NCBI GenBank assembly: GCA_951813545.1
Contig: OX638352.1
Span: 4,232,835-4,296,834, forward strand
Length of the DNA stretch: 64,000 bases
Direction of reading: 5' to 3'
Source: an uncultured Poribacteria bacterium
Lineage (GTDB): Bacteria > Poribacteria > WGA-4E > WGA-3G
Shown: positions 17,216 to 26,022 of the stretch, piece by piece
Position numbering within the stretch: the stretch's first letter is position 1
Layout: the number at the start of each line of letters is the position of its first letter
The notes under the pieces: generated by a model
Told to the model about the DNA's origin: nothing
Seen by the model: the letters and a program-made list of their open reading frames with translations, nothing else
The model's database searches: none
Program-made: the position numbers and the translations under genes

Positions 17216-18022
17216 ATGAAAAGCGTTTTTATGGTTTTCGCAGTGATGGGCATATTTATCATTTTCGCACCGTGTAGTAAAGCCAATCCACCGGATGGAT
17301 TAGTGCTGCATCTGAGTTTTGATAAAAACACCATTGACGGTGATACCGCAAAAGATCTGTCTGAGGAAGGCAATGATGGGATCATTAACGGCTCCGCAAA
17401 GATGGTCGCTGGAAAGCATGGCGACGCGTTGGAGTTTGATGGAAAGGATGACTTTGTTGAAGTACCCCTGGAAGATTCGATCACCTTTTCCACTGGCGAC
17501 TCACTAACAGTCCAAGTATGGGTAAAAACAGACGATGAACCACCAAATAACGATGGGATTGTCGGAAACTATCGTCCGGGTACTGATGCGGTCTGGATAC
17601 TCTCCGTTAGCGGTGACGATCCAGCGGCGCGTGGCAAAATGGGGTTTAGTGTCCGGGATAAGGGGCGCGCGAATAGTGCCGGGGTTCGGTCTACGAATTT
17701 TCTGAACGATGACAAATGGCATGTCCTCGCGGGTGTCCGAGACCAGAAAGCGAAAAAGATCCGATTTTACGTAGACGGTGAGTTGATCGGTGAAGCCGAT
17801 GACAATACAAAGGACATTAACAGCGGGCAGTCAATTTGGGTAGGAGAGCATCTGAATCGATTTTATAAGGGACTGATTGATGAAGTGAAGGTGTGGAATC
17901 GTCCGTTGAGGGCTGAGGAACTGAAACAGTCGGAGCTGCAACCGTCTGCTGTTGATGCTACGGAAAAACTAACGACGCTATGGGGTGCGCTCAAAACAGC
18001 GCACCGTAAGCGTCAATTTTAG
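17216..18022 (+). CDS. Secreted LamG-fold protein 2
   Basis: This 268-residue protein has a signal peptide (hydrophobic core about residues 4-19, likely cleavage after SKA) and a single LamG jellyroll. DGLVLHLSFDKNTIDGDTAKDL, the strand GKHGDALEFDGKDDFVEVP, DKWHVLAGVRD, KIRFYVDGELIGE and LIDEVKVWNRPLRAEELKQ all fit the fold. The C-terminal tail EKLTTLWGALKTAH matches those of the other LamG proteins here. The ATG at 17216 is chosen because AAGGAG lies six bases upstream; the longer frame from 17132 lacks one and would bury the signal peptide. The ligand is unknown. Confidence 0.86.
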   Translation: MKSVFMVFAVMGIFIIFAPCSKANPPDGLVLHLSFDKNTIDGDTAKDLSEEGNDGIINGSAKMVAGKHGDALEFDGKDDFVEVPLEDSITFSTGDSLTVQVWVKTDDEPPNNDGIVGNYRPGTDAVWILSVSGDDPAARGKMGFSVRDKGRANSAGVRSTNFLNDDKWHVLAGVRDQKAKKIRFYVDGELIGEADDNTKDINSGQSIWVGEHLNRFYKGLIDEVKVWNRPLRAEELKQSELQPSAVDATEKLTTLWGALKTAHRKRQF

Positions 18023-18080
18023 AAAAAACGACCGTCTCGGTTTCCAGGCCGGTAGATTCGGTTTTGCGGCGCACACGTCC

Positions 18081-18107
18081 AAATTTTGCCCACACGCGGC
18101 AAAATTT
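18081..18107. repeat. Inverted repeat AAATTTTGCC/GGCAAAATTT
   Basis: Ten-base arms and a seven-base loop lie in the gap between LamG protein 2 and the WD40 gene. It may be part of a dispersed repeat. Confidence 0.6.
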
Positions 18108-18189
18108 TGCTTCGCAGTGAGAATGCTTTACATTTGCGATCTGCATTCCAACCCAACCGGATTCTACGCGGAAACCTTGAAGACTGCAG

Positions 18190-18224
18190 AAACCTCTTCG
18201 GTCCCGTAGGGACTCAAGAGGTTT
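18190..18224. terminator. Hairpin between convergent genes
   Basis: Outer arms AAACCTCTT/AAGAGGTTT and inner arms GTCCC/GGGAC form a long interrupted stem. It lies between the convergent LamG protein 2 and WD40 genes and could end transcription from either side. Confidence 0.5.
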
Positions 18225-18294
18225 TCTGGCGTGTAGCTTGGTTAAATAACCAAAGTAAGAACTCGGGCAACTGACTCCGTTTGAATGTTGAACT

Positions 18295-19350
18295 TTAAGT
18301 TATCGAAAAGACGCTCACCCCACCCGCCTCGTCCCCAACAGCAATATGCTGGTCATTCGGTGACCAAACGAGGCTTGTGACCCCCTCTGCCAGAGCGGCT
18401 TTATGAACCGCCAGAGAACTGATTCTGCCTCGCAATTGCCAGACGTAGACCAGACCGTCGGTGCCGCCTGATGCCAGCAGTTTTCCGCGATGTTGAAAAC
18501 GCACAACGCTGAGAAAATCCTGATGCCCGGAAAGCGTAATGGGTTTAGTACCTGCCGGGCCGCGACCGGAACAATCCCACACCGTAACTTCCTGACCGCC
18601 TCCGGTAGCCAAGTATCGACTCGTGGCATCCCATGAGAGTTCTCGCACTTTCGTCGGATAGCCAGTCATTTGCAAGTCCTCACCGGTAGACATAATCCAG
18701 AAGTGTACAGTCGAATCTTGATCTCCGGTGGCGATGTGTTTGCCGTCAGGGCTCCACGCAATCACCAGTGATGAGCCTTGCCATTCCAATCGGTGGAGGG
18801 CTTCTGACTGTTGCGGGTCCCACAGCGTGGCACCGCCGTAGGTAATCGAGGCAAGTTGCTTTACACGCGGTTTCCACTGGAGACCAGAAATCGTGCTCTG
18901 ATGGTCGGGATATTCGCGAACAAGCTCACCGACAGCGTTCCAGAGTTTCAACTTACGACCCGCGGCAGAGGCGAGTATCGGTTTTTCGCCGCCACTCCAA
19001 GATAGGTGCTCAACCCATGCTGCGCCCCCGTCAAGCGAATGGGTCGCTTCGCCACTTGTCATATCCCACAACCGAATTTTCCCATCTTGTCCTGCGCTTG
19101 CAAGCACCTTGCCGTCTGGACGCCATGCGATCGACATTGTACCGAATTCATGCCCTTCAAAGGCATGGATAACCGCTCGACGATGCCCTTCAAAAATTGT
19201 CACCGGACCGAGAACCGACGCGGCAGCGATGTATTTTCCATCAGGGGACCACGCCAGATCAATGACGTGGTCGCTGATGGTTGCCGTCCAATTTTCGCGC
19301 AGTTGAGAGGGCTGGAGAATGCGGTTGCTCAGGTTGTTCAAGCGAGACAT
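18295..19350 (-). CDS. WD40-repeat protein of the zinc operon
   Basis: This 351-residue protein is built almost entirely of WD40 repeats, enough for one seven-bladed propeller: HVIDLAWSPDGKYIAAAS, MSIAWRPDGKVLASAGQDGKIRLWD, LVIAWSPDGKHIATGDQDSTVHFW and LVWSPNDQHIAVGDEAGGVSVF are clear units. There is no signal peptide, so it is cytoplasmic. It overlaps the end of the COG0523 GTPase gene by 13 bases and is the last gene of the operon, with a GAAGGG site within the upstream gene. It is probably a scaffold or partner of the GTPase; its specific role is unknown. Confidence 0.85.
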   Translation of the reverse strand: MSRLNNLSNRILQPSQLRENWTATISDHVIDLAWSPDGKYIAAASVLGPVTIFEGHRRAVIHAFEGHEFGTMSIAWRPDGKVLASAGQDGKIRLWDMTSGEATHSLDGGAAWVEHLSWSGGEKPILASAAGRKLKLWNAVGELVREYPDHQSTISGLQWKPRVKQLASITYGGATLWDPQQSEALHRLEWQGSSLVIAWSPDGKHIATGDQDSTVHFWIMSTGEDLQMTGYPTKVRELSWDATSRYLATGGGQEVTVWDCSGRGPAGTKPITLSGHQDFLSVVRFQHRGKLLASGGTDGLVYVWQLRGRISSLAVHKAALAEGVTSLVWSPNDQHIAVGDEAGGVSVFSIT

Positions 19351-20690
19351 GCTTCAAACCCTTCAGTCAATTCGGCCCGGTCGAGGTTGCGCCCGATGAA
19401 GATGAGGCTATTGTAGCGCGGTTCACCATCCCACGGGCGGTCGGGGCGACCGTCGAAGAGCATATGAACACCTTGGAAGACGAATCGGTTTGGCTGCCCC
19501 TTGATGCTTAGAATACCTTTCATGCGGAAGATGTCGATACCTTTTGTCCGAAGCAGGTCGCTAATCCAATCGTTCAGCCGGTCGGCATCGAGGTCGCCGG
19601 GGGTTGTGATGCCAACCGATGTGACTTCGTCATCATGTTCGTGGTCTGGCTTAAATTCGCGTTCAACAACTGGCTTGACAAGGGCACCGCCGCCAAAGAG
19701 TTGTGCTTGAAATTCGTCGGGGTGATGCTCGGTAAACAGCGCGTAAGCACCGGGGCGGTCGATCTGCACATCAAAGCGTAATTCATCGGCTGTGAGATTC
19801 AACGCAATGAGTTGTCCACTCGGTTGAAGAGTGCCACCCGCCGAAAGTTCATGCTCGTCATCGGAGAAAACCATAACGACTGGCTCAACAGCGGCCTCCA
19901 AAGCTTCATCGGTTGACTCATTTACGGGTGCCAACGCGACTTTCATCGTCGGGTCAGGACCTTCTTGGAGAACCAGTTCATGCGCGCTTTCCGAAAGGTT
20001 ATAAACACCAGCCCATTCAAATGGATACTCCGGTTCCATAAACTGTGGGTCAACCTCCATCGCCCGGTCGAGATCGAATCCGCCGACATTGAGAATCTTG
20101 TCCATTTCAACCACGGCGTTTTTCGTTCGATAAATCTTCGCTGCACCGTTCATGCCGCTAATTCTGGCTTCCAGTTGATCTAACTCTGTCTCGGTCACAA
20201 GGTCAATCTTGTTCAACAAAATGACATCGGCAAAGGCAATCTGTTCACGCGCCTCGTCGCTGTCATCAATGTGCTGCCAGATGTGTTTGGCATCCACCAC
20301 CGTCGTGACGGAATCTAGTTGCAGTTTCTCCTGCATTTCGGTGTCCATGAAGAACGTCTGAGCAACTGGCCCGGGGTCCGCAAGCCCTGTGGTTTCGACC
20401 ATGATGTAGTCGAACTTATCGCGACGCTTCATCAGATTCCCCAAAATACGGATGAGATCACCGCGTACCGTGCAGCAGATGCAACCATTGTTCATCTCGA
20501 AAATCTCTTCTTCGGCACCGATGACCAAATCATTATCGACACCGATCTCACCAAACTCGTTTTCGATGACGGCGATACGTTTGCCATGGTTTTCGGTGAG
20601 AATGCGGTTGAGAAGCGTGGTTTTACCAGACCCCAAAAAGCCCGTTAACACGGTGACGGGGACTTGATTGTTTAGCATAGTTGTGTTCAT
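19338..20690 (-). CDS. COG0523-family GTPase, putative zinc metallochaperone
   Basis: This 450-residue protein is a G3E-family GTPase (CobW/ZNG group). The P-loop GFLGSGKT covers residues 17-24, ENEFGEIGVD follows, and the family metal site CICC lies at C70, C72 and C73. ETTGLADP and NKID are the switch and base-recognition motifs. The C-terminal domain includes the substrate-side region MKGILSIKGQPNRFVFQGVHM. In zinc-responsive operons such proteins deliver zinc to client enzymes under scarcity; the neighbours ZnuA and TonB receptor support zinc rather than cobalt or nickel here. AAGGAGAG precedes the start. Confidence 0.9.
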   Translation of the reverse strand: MNTTMLNNQVPVTVLTGFLGSGKTTLLNRILTENHGKRIAVIENEFGEIGVDNDLVIGAEEEIFEMNNGCICCTVRGDLIRILGNLMKRRDKFDYIMVETTGLADPGPVAQTFFMDTEMQEKLQLDSVTTVVDAKHIWQHIDDSDEAREQIAFADVILLNKIDLVTETELDQLEARISGMNGAAKIYRTKNAVVEMDKILNVGGFDLDRAMEVDPQFMEPEYPFEWAGVYNLSESAHELVLQEGPDPTMKVALAPVNESTDEALEAAVEPVVMVFSDDEHELSAGGTLQPSGQLIALNLTADELRFDVQIDRPGAYALFTEHHPDEFQAQLFGGGALVKPVVEREFKPDHEHDDEVTSVGITTPGDLDADRLNDWISDLLRTKGIDIFRMKGILSIKGQPNRFVFQGVHMLFDGRPDRPWDGEPRYNSLIFIGRNLDRAELTEGFEACLA

Positions 20691-20709
20691 CTTTCTCTCC
20701 TTGTTGAAT

Positions 20710-21060
20710 TTAGTCAGCGGTCAAACTAACGATGTCCGTCTGCTTCACCTCCGCCAGCGGTTTGTGAATCTTATACTGCCGGGGTTTTCCGGGTGTCTCC
20801 ATGATTGCAATGACCGTTTCAATAGGCGGGCAGCCTTCTTCGGTGCACTGCAACTGAGTAATCATCACGGAGACATCTTCTGATAGGTCAAAGGCTTGAG
20901 AGACCCACGATTTGACTTGGACGAGTTGCTGTGGGTCACTCTGCTTTTGCGAATTGAAAAATTTCAACACTGTTGTATGGTCTCCTTTAGGCAGCACGTG
21001 CCGTGCCTTGATAGAAACCCGCTGGCTGGAATCCAACGGTTTATAACTCCGATTCTCCAA
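20710..21060 (-). CDS. Small cysteine-containing protein of the zinc operon
   Basis: This 116-residue soluble protein has no signal peptide. It contains CTEEGCPPIETVIAIM, a CxxxxC pair that could bind metal or form a redox pair, and a charged C terminus. Its start overlaps the znuA 3' end by 20 bases and it is followed after 19 bases by the GTPase gene, so all three should be coexpressed. I do not recognise a named family; a link to COG0523 partners is suggested by position only. Confidence 0.75.
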   Translation of the reverse strand: MENRSYKPLDSSQRVSIKARHVLPKGDHTTVLKFFNSQKQSDPQQLVQVKSWVSQAFDLSEDVSVMITQLQCTEEGCPPIETVIAIMETPGKPRQYKIHKPLAEVKQTDIVSLTAD

Positions 21061-21982
21061 TCAAAGCATGGACAATCGTATCAATATTATGTCGGATCAT
21101 CCCGGTGTAGGTGCCTTCAGGGGTTCCCTCGTTTCCCATAGCGTCTGTGAAGAGCACACCCCCAATCTTCACATCAAATCCTTTTGACTTCACAGCGGCT
21201 TTCACGGCTTCGAGACTCCGTGAAGAGACGGATGACTCTACAAAAATAGCAGGGATACCCCGCTCCGCAATAAACGTTGCCAATTCCTGTACATCAGCGA
21301 TACCGACTTCTGTCGCGGTGCTAACACCTTGTAATCCGCGTACCTCAAACCCGTACGCCTTTCCGAAGTAGTTAAAACAGTCGTGCACCGTCACAAGAAC
21401 GCGTTGCTGAGATGGCACGCGTTCCACTTGCGACTTCACGTATTCATCGAGTTCCATGAGTTTCGTGAGGTAGCGTTCGGCGTTGCTTCGGTACAGGACA
21501 TTATTATCGGCATCGAATTCACTCAGGGCATCGCGCACCTTTCCCACTGCTTGCATCCAAAGCTTCACGTCAAACCATAAGTGCGGGTCGTAGAGTCCGT
21601 CGTATTCTGGGGGTGTTAGCAGTAGACTCCGATCTACAGCGTCTGTTACGGCGACCGTCAGCGTGTCCGCCGACATCTTCGCAAGGATGTCCACCATTTT
21701 TGCTTCAAGGTGCAGCCCGTTATAGAAGATGATGTGTGCTGAACCGAACCTTTGAACATCTTTAGGTGTCGGATTGTAAAAGTGTGGGTCTACGCCAGGT
21801 TCCACTATCCCGGTCACCTCAACGCGCGTACCGCCAACATTTTTAACAATATCAGTAATCATACCGATCGTCGCAACAACGCGAAGTTTATCGTTTGTGG
21901 CAGCATCCGGTTGCCCCTTCAGATCACAGCCAGACCATACCAGTATACTTATTAAACACACTGAAATGTATATTCTCTGCAT
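21041..21982 (-). CDS. ZnuA/TroA-like metal-binding lipoprotein of an ABC importer
   Basis: This 313-residue protein is a cluster A-I substrate-binding protein for Zn or Mn. Metal ligands can be placed as H67 (VDPHFYNPTP), H134 (YDPHLWFD), H200 (VTVHDCFNYFGKAYGF) and D280 (LFTDAMG). Histidine at the third position favours zinc over manganese. No long His-rich loop is present. The ATG at 21982 is chosen because it starts a lipoprotein signal peptide ending SILVWSGC19 and follows GGAAGG; the longer frame from 22105 reads through the MerC-like gene. The cognate permease and ATPase genes are not in this operon. Confidence 0.9.
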   Translation of the reverse strand: MQRIYISVCLISILVWSGCDLKGQPDAATNDKLRVVATIGMITDIVKNVGGTRVEVTGIVEPGVDPHFYNPTPKDVQRFGSAHIIFYNGLHLEAKMVDILAKMSADTLTVAVTDAVDRSLLLTPPEYDGLYDPHLWFDVKLWMQAVGKVRDALSEFDADNNVLYRSNAERYLTKLMELDEYVKSQVERVPSQQRVLVTVHDCFNYFGKAYGFEVRGLQGVSTATEVGIADVQELATFIAERGIPAIFVESSVSSRSLEAVKAAVKSKGFDVKIGGVLFTDAMGNEGTPEGTYTGMIRHNIDTIVHALIGESEL

Positions 21983-21986
21983 AATG

Positions 21987-22391
21987 TTATACACCTTCCA
22001 ACTCGCATGTTGGGCAGGTCTTGCATAGGTGGCGATTGACAAGGTGTGCCGATGCGAGTAAGATCCCGCCTGTGCTGTAGAAGACCACTTCAAAAATGCC
22101 TTCAACGGCTGTCCGAGCGGTGGCGATGAATACCAATGCCACTATCAGTATCAACAATGCTCGCCATCTCCGGTGGTGTCGCACGCCCCAGGCTAAACTC
22201 CCGATTGCCAGTGCAATTGCGCCACTGATAAGGACCAATTCAGCGCGTTCATTCGCAAGGAAGCTCAATCCAATCAAAGGTAACACCGCTACTAAAAGCG
22301 GCATCGCAAGGCAATGGATCGCGCATGCGACAGAGAGACACGCGCCAGTAGTATCCACCCATTCGTGGTTAAAATGTCTTTTCAATTTCAT
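21987..22391 (-). CDS. MerC-like integral membrane protein
   Basis: This 134-residue protein has four predicted membrane segments. ACLSVACAIHCLAMPLL in the first segment carries the cysteine pair typical of MerC-family metal transporters, and the C terminus adds CKTCPTCE, a further potential metal site. MerC proteins carry mercury across the inner membrane, but family members in zinc-regulated operons probably handle zinc. It ends four bases before the znuA start. Confidence 0.85.
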   Translation of the reverse strand: MKLKRHFNHEWVDTTGACLSVACAIHCLAMPLLVAVLPLIGLSFLANERAELVLISGAIALAIGSLAWGVRHHRRWRALLILIVALVFIATARTAVEGIFEVVFYSTGGILLASAHLVNRHLCKTCPTCELEGV

Positions 22392-22452
22392 CTCCTTAGA
22401 AAAACCGAGGGCGAGAAGATATAATCAAAATCGTTGCCCGCGTCCTACAGTT

Positions 22453-24726
22453 TTAAAAATTAAGTTTATAGAGAAACTTCACGTTCCGTCCGGGTTCCGG
22501 CATTACCGATTTGATTCGGGATAAATGTTCGCGGTATTCGGTATCAAAAATGTTTTCGATTTCAAAAACCAACATATTTGCCAACTGCCACCACGAAAAG
22601 TTGAGATAGCCCCCGATATCATAGACGAGATACCCGTCTGTTGGTTCTTCAAATTCACCGAGGCGGGTTTGGTTTCCTGAAAAACGGGATGTCACGTGGA
22701 AATGAAACGGATCAGGTGTGTAGGTGAACACGACTTTACCGTTGAGGGGTGGGATACGCTCCAACGGTCGCCGATTGGAGGTAAGAAATCCGTGGACGTA
22801 ACTCATGTTGAGTTGTAGGTGAAATTTTGGGAACACTTCACCACCAGTCTGGACCTCAACCCCGTTCATCAAAACATCATGCCCCATGTATTGATAAATC
22901 CACAACCATCCCGCTGCACCGCTACCCCACTCCTTCTGACCAGTGTTCGTCGGAATGAGGTAGTTGTATATGCGATTCCGGAACAGGACAAAATTTAGTT
23001 TAAACCTGTCAGTTGTGTATCTGGTAAAGAGTTCCGCACCATATCCGTTCTCAGATTCTAACTCTGCATTCCCAATTTCATAAGAATAGACAGCAAGATG
23101 GGGACCATCGCTGAAAAGTTCTTCGATGCCGGGTGGGCGGAAGGTTTTCATGAAGGTGGTCCCGATGCTTAATTTATCTGTCCTCTGGTAAATTCCAGAG
23201 ATAGCCGCTGACATGCCGTTAAAGTCTCGGCGTTGGACGGTTCCGGCGCGGATAACTGTGCCGGGTCTGAAAGGTTCTGAACGTCTCGTATCATAGCGAA
23301 CAGCACTTTGTAAAGTAAGTTTGTCAAAGTTATGCTGATTCAGATAGAAGCCAGCAAGTGCGAGCTCACGGGTGTGTGGTGTCCAGTAAAATCCGCCTGT
23401 CGCATGGTCTCGGTACTCACCCGACATGCCTATGATAGCATTGCCAAAAGCGTGAGCCATCGCTGAGAAGTTGTAGGTTAGCAGACCAAATTCGACACCA
23501 AGTATCCCGTTTGACTCCAACTCTTGATGCTGATAACGGGTGTAAGCTGTCTGGAGTTTTATCTTTTCAAGGGTTGCCGTATTAAAACGGTACTCCATCT
23601 GCCCTTCGTAACGTTGTCGATCAAGTTCGATGTTAATACCTGTAATATGTCCCTCCGGTGAACCGGGAATACCGTAATCTGAACGGTAGCTGCTCCCAGA
23701 AACACCGATGAAGCCCCACGGTTTAATCAGGGAAGTGCCGCCTGAAAAATTGACATTTGAAAGGGCAGTATTTTCGAGTACACCGATCGGGGTCTGTGTA
23801 TCAGACGCAAGACGACGATTCCACTCCAAGTTTCCAGCAAAATCACCAATTGGGACAGTGAAACCCGTTGTCCCTGTCAAACCTGAGTTTACAGATTCAC
23901 TCTGGAAGGTTAGGTGCATGTTAAGGCGTTTTGGCAAGATTTGAGGGATATTGTTGCTTTTGACGTTAATAACACCACCTAATGTACTTGATCCGTAGAT
24001 GAGCGATGCGGGTCCCCGCGTGACTTCGATCCCCTCGGCAGTCGTTGGGTCAATTGATACGGCATGGTCGGCACTGGAAGCAGATTTATCGCCGGTGCGC
24101 TCACCGTTTTCGAGGATGAGCAGCCTGTCGCCACCCAAACCTCGAATGACAGGACGTGCGACTGCTCGCCCCATCGTCCGTTGCGAAATTCCAGTCTCAT
24201 TCGCCAAGGCGTTCGCCAAGGTCATCCCTAAATTCTTTTGCAACTCGGCATTTTCTAACGCTAAATCGGTTGTTTTCTCGAATTTTGAGAGATCACCAGT
24301 TGCATCCGTCACACGGATTTTTCCTAAGCGATACACAACGGTTTCCAATTCAACGTGGATATAAGACGTGGAGTCCCCGACATCAACCACTTGTTCAAAC
24401 GGCTGATAGTCAGCCTTCGTGAATCGAAGCGTGTACTGTCCTTCAGGCACCGCGTCGAACTTAAACTGACCGTTCGCGTCGGTTTGTACGTCCTTCTCTA
24501 ACCCAACGATACGGACAGTAACCCCGACGATCCGAGTCCCGCTCCGGATTTCAACGACCTTCCCTTCCAGAGTCTGCGTTGTGTCCGAAGCACTTTGGAC
24601 CTCTTTGGAATAGCAAAATAGACATATTATTATCGCAGACACCAACACGAATAGGTAGGTGCACTTAAAAAGCGCACCTACTGAAAAAAGTCTATGTGTA
24701 AAGGAGCGAGTACCTAACATGGACAT
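22453..24726 (-). CDS. TonB-dependent outer-membrane receptor, probable zinc receptor
   Basis: This 757-residue protein has a signal segment (about residues 22-42), a carboxypeptidase-regulatory-like beta domain (LEGKVVEIRSGTRIVGVTV to QYTLRFTKADY), a plug domain (NALANETGISQRTMGRAVARPVIRGLGGDRLLI and VTRGPASLIYGSSTLGGVINV) and a beta-barrel ending in phenylalanine (VKFLYKLNF). The architecture resembles ZnuD-type receptors. The plug and operon context (ZnuA, COG0523, His-rich lipoprotein) support zinc as cargo. GAGGA stands five bases before the start. The TonB-ExbBD motor is not in the window. Confidence 0.9.
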   Translation of the reverse strand: MSMLGTRSFTHRLFSVGALFKCTYLFVLVSAIIICLFCYSKEVQSASDTTQTLEGKVVEIRSGTRIVGVTVRIVGLEKDVQTDANGQFKFDAVPEGQYTLRFTKADYQPFEQVVDVGDSTSYIHVELETVVYRLGKIRVTDATGDLSKFEKTTDLALENAELQKNLGMTLANALANETGISQRTMGRAVARPVIRGLGGDRLLILENGERTGDKSASSADHAVSIDPTTAEGIEVTRGPASLIYGSSTLGGVINVKSNNIPQILPKRLNMHLTFQSESVNSGLTGTTGFTVPIGDFAGNLEWNRRLASDTQTPIGVLENTALSNVNFSGGTSLIKPWGFIGVSGSSYRSDYGIPGSPEGHITGINIELDRQRYEGQMEYRFNTATLEKIKLQTAYTRYQHQELESNGILGVEFGLLTYNFSAMAHAFGNAIIGMSGEYRDHATGGFYWTPHTRELALAGFYLNQHNFDKLTLQSAVRYDTRRSEPFRPGTVIRAGTVQRRDFNGMSAAISGIYQRTDKLSIGTTFMKTFRPPGIEELFSDGPHLAVYSYEIGNAELESENGYGAELFTRYTTDRFKLNFVLFRNRIYNYLIPTNTGQKEWGSGAAGWLWIYQYMGHDVLMNGVEVQTGGEVFPKFHLQLNMSYVHGFLTSNRRPLERIPPLNGKVVFTYTPDPFHFHVTSRFSGNQTRLGEFEEPTDGYLVYDIGGYLNFSWWQLANMLVFEIENIFDTEYREHLSRIKSVMPEPGRNVKFLYKLNF

Positions 24727-24732
24727 TTTTCC

Positions 24733-25323
24733 TCATTGAACGGTTACAGGGATCGGAAGTGCCGCTGTAAAATCCGGATGATCGCCGTGAAGGAATTGCA
24801 GGGTGATTTGCGTGGTGCCTGCTTTCAGCCCAACAACTTCAAACAGCCACTGCCCCTCCTCACCGTGTTCTTCTTCACCGTGTTCCTCACCTTCATGTTC
24901 CTCTCCCTCTTCAGGCAGGTGGATGTCAATAATAGCGGAATCGTAATCTGTCAAGCCCAAGGAGAAGGCCTCTTCTTCGTCATGGCCATGTTCGTCCTCG
25001 TCCTCTTCTTCACCGACGTGGACCACCGCGCCACTGGCATCGAGAAATTCGACATGGACCTCAATCTCCTGTCCAACTCCAACGGTGAGACCTCCATTAT
25101 GGTTGCCTTGGAACTGACGATAAACCTCTACACCGTCGACTTCCAAGGTAAAGCCGTCGGCATCGGCGTGAAGTTGTGTTTCTTCTTCATCGTCGTGATC
25201 ATCAACAATAGGGTTGTCATCTTCGCCGCAGCCTCCCATGAACGGAAGTACGGTGACAAAAGTTAGTAACATTAATCGAGAAATAGCGACAGAAAAGTCG
25301 CTCCTAAAGAAGTAAGTAAACAT
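24733..25323 (-). CDS. His/Asp/Glu-rich lipoprotein, putative zinc-binding
   Basis: This 196-residue lipoprotein has the lipobox FMGGC (signal residues 1-32). The mature part has two short metal-binding-like clusters: DDHDDEEETQLHADAD and the long HEGEEHGEEEHGEEG and EDEDEHGHDEEE tracts. The remainder looks like a beta-sandwich with VEVYRQFQGNHNGGLTVGVGQEIEV. It is the first gene of the operon, six bases before the TonB receptor gene. A role as a periplasmic zinc trap or relay is inferred from composition and position. TTGGAG precedes the start. Confidence 0.82.
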   Translation of the reverse strand: MFTYFFRSDFSVAISRLMLLTFVTVLPFMGGCGEDDNPIVDDHDDEEETQLHADADGFTLEVDGVEVYRQFQGNHNGGLTVGVGQEIEVHVEFLDASGAVVHVGEEEDEDEHGHDEEEAFSLGLTDYDSAIIDIHLPEEGEEHEGEEHGEEEHGEEGQWLFEVVGLKAGTTQITLQFLHGDHPDFTAALPIPVTVQ

Positions 25324-25655
25324 TTGTATTCTCCAATTTTTAAATCTGATAGCACACGGTGTGTGCCTATTATTTTTAACCTAAAAAAGAATTAATTTAA
25401 CAATTTAACAGCGAATATGCCACGCGAAAAATATAAAACGCGCAAGGATATGCTATGCGGACCTCATGCTTTTTACTGCAATATGTCTCGTAGGTTTCCT
25501 GAAAGAGATACTATTAATACGCGCAATCAGGTGGTATCTGCTACGGAAGCACTATGTTATGTTGCAAAGCAAAAGCGTACAAGGCGCGGGACGCATATAG
25601 TTAACCCCGCGATCTTTGAACAATAAGAGATATAAGCAAAAAACAAAGTCTGCCT
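25324..25655 (-). promoter_or_regulatory. Zinc-operon leader with a short palindrome
   Basis: The leader contains GCACAC-GGT-GTGTGC at 25352-25366, 29 bases before the lipoprotein start, a possible operator for a Zur-like repressor. AT-rich DNA follows at 25371-25400. The rest, to 25655, contains one short reading frame (25417-25626) that lacks a ribosome binding site and is not considered a gene. Confidence 0.4.
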
Positions 25656-25997
25656 TTAAGCAGCAAAATTTGCAAGTTTATTGGAGAATACAGGTGGGGC
25701 ACGACTTTGCGTGTTCGTGGTAAGTCTTAAAGGAAGAAAAACGGCTTCATAAAATGGGAGTGTAGTATTGAAAAGGAATGGAGAGATAAGTGCAGAAGAT
25801 TCAACTACAACCGCACCATGCAGGCTGTTGTAGAAGCAGGCTGTACAGGTGTCTTCAGCATGGGAATGTTCGGTATGATCATGTGTGAGTTCAATGGCAC
25901 TGAGCAGTACAATATAGCAGCATAGACTTATTGCAATGCAAATTTTCAAACCACGCCTAAATGTTAGCGTATTAGGAAAAGTCATGCTGTTTCTCAT
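25656..25997 (-). CDS. Small membrane-anchored metal-binding protein (DUF2946-like)
   Basis: This 113-residue protein has one hydrophobic segment (about residues 16-35) followed by THDHTEHSHAEDTCTACFY, a histidine/cysteine cluster, and a C-terminal SRAPPVF element. This arrangement is like the DUF2946 proteins found near metal transport genes. It is read toward the zinc operon from its own promoter, separated from it by 330 bases. The start could also be the ATG at 25985. A zinc-handling role is inferred from context. Confidence 0.65.
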   Translation of the reverse strand: MRNSMTFPNTLTFRRGLKICIAISLCCYIVLLSAIELTHDHTEHSHAEDTCTACFYNSLHGAVVVESSALISPFLFNTTLPFYEAVFLPLRLTTNTQSRAPPVFSNKLANFAA

Positions 25998-26022
25998 AAA
26001 TCAGAACTTGTGTTATGATGAA

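Noticed and set aside
25324..25400. Clear -35/-10 promoter for the zinc operon
   Set aside because: AT-rich DNA offers several weak matches but none with acceptable spacing, so only the palindrome is reported.
25417..25626. Small plus-strand reading frame of 69 codons
   Set aside because: No ribosome binding site, odd composition, and no recognisable sequence.
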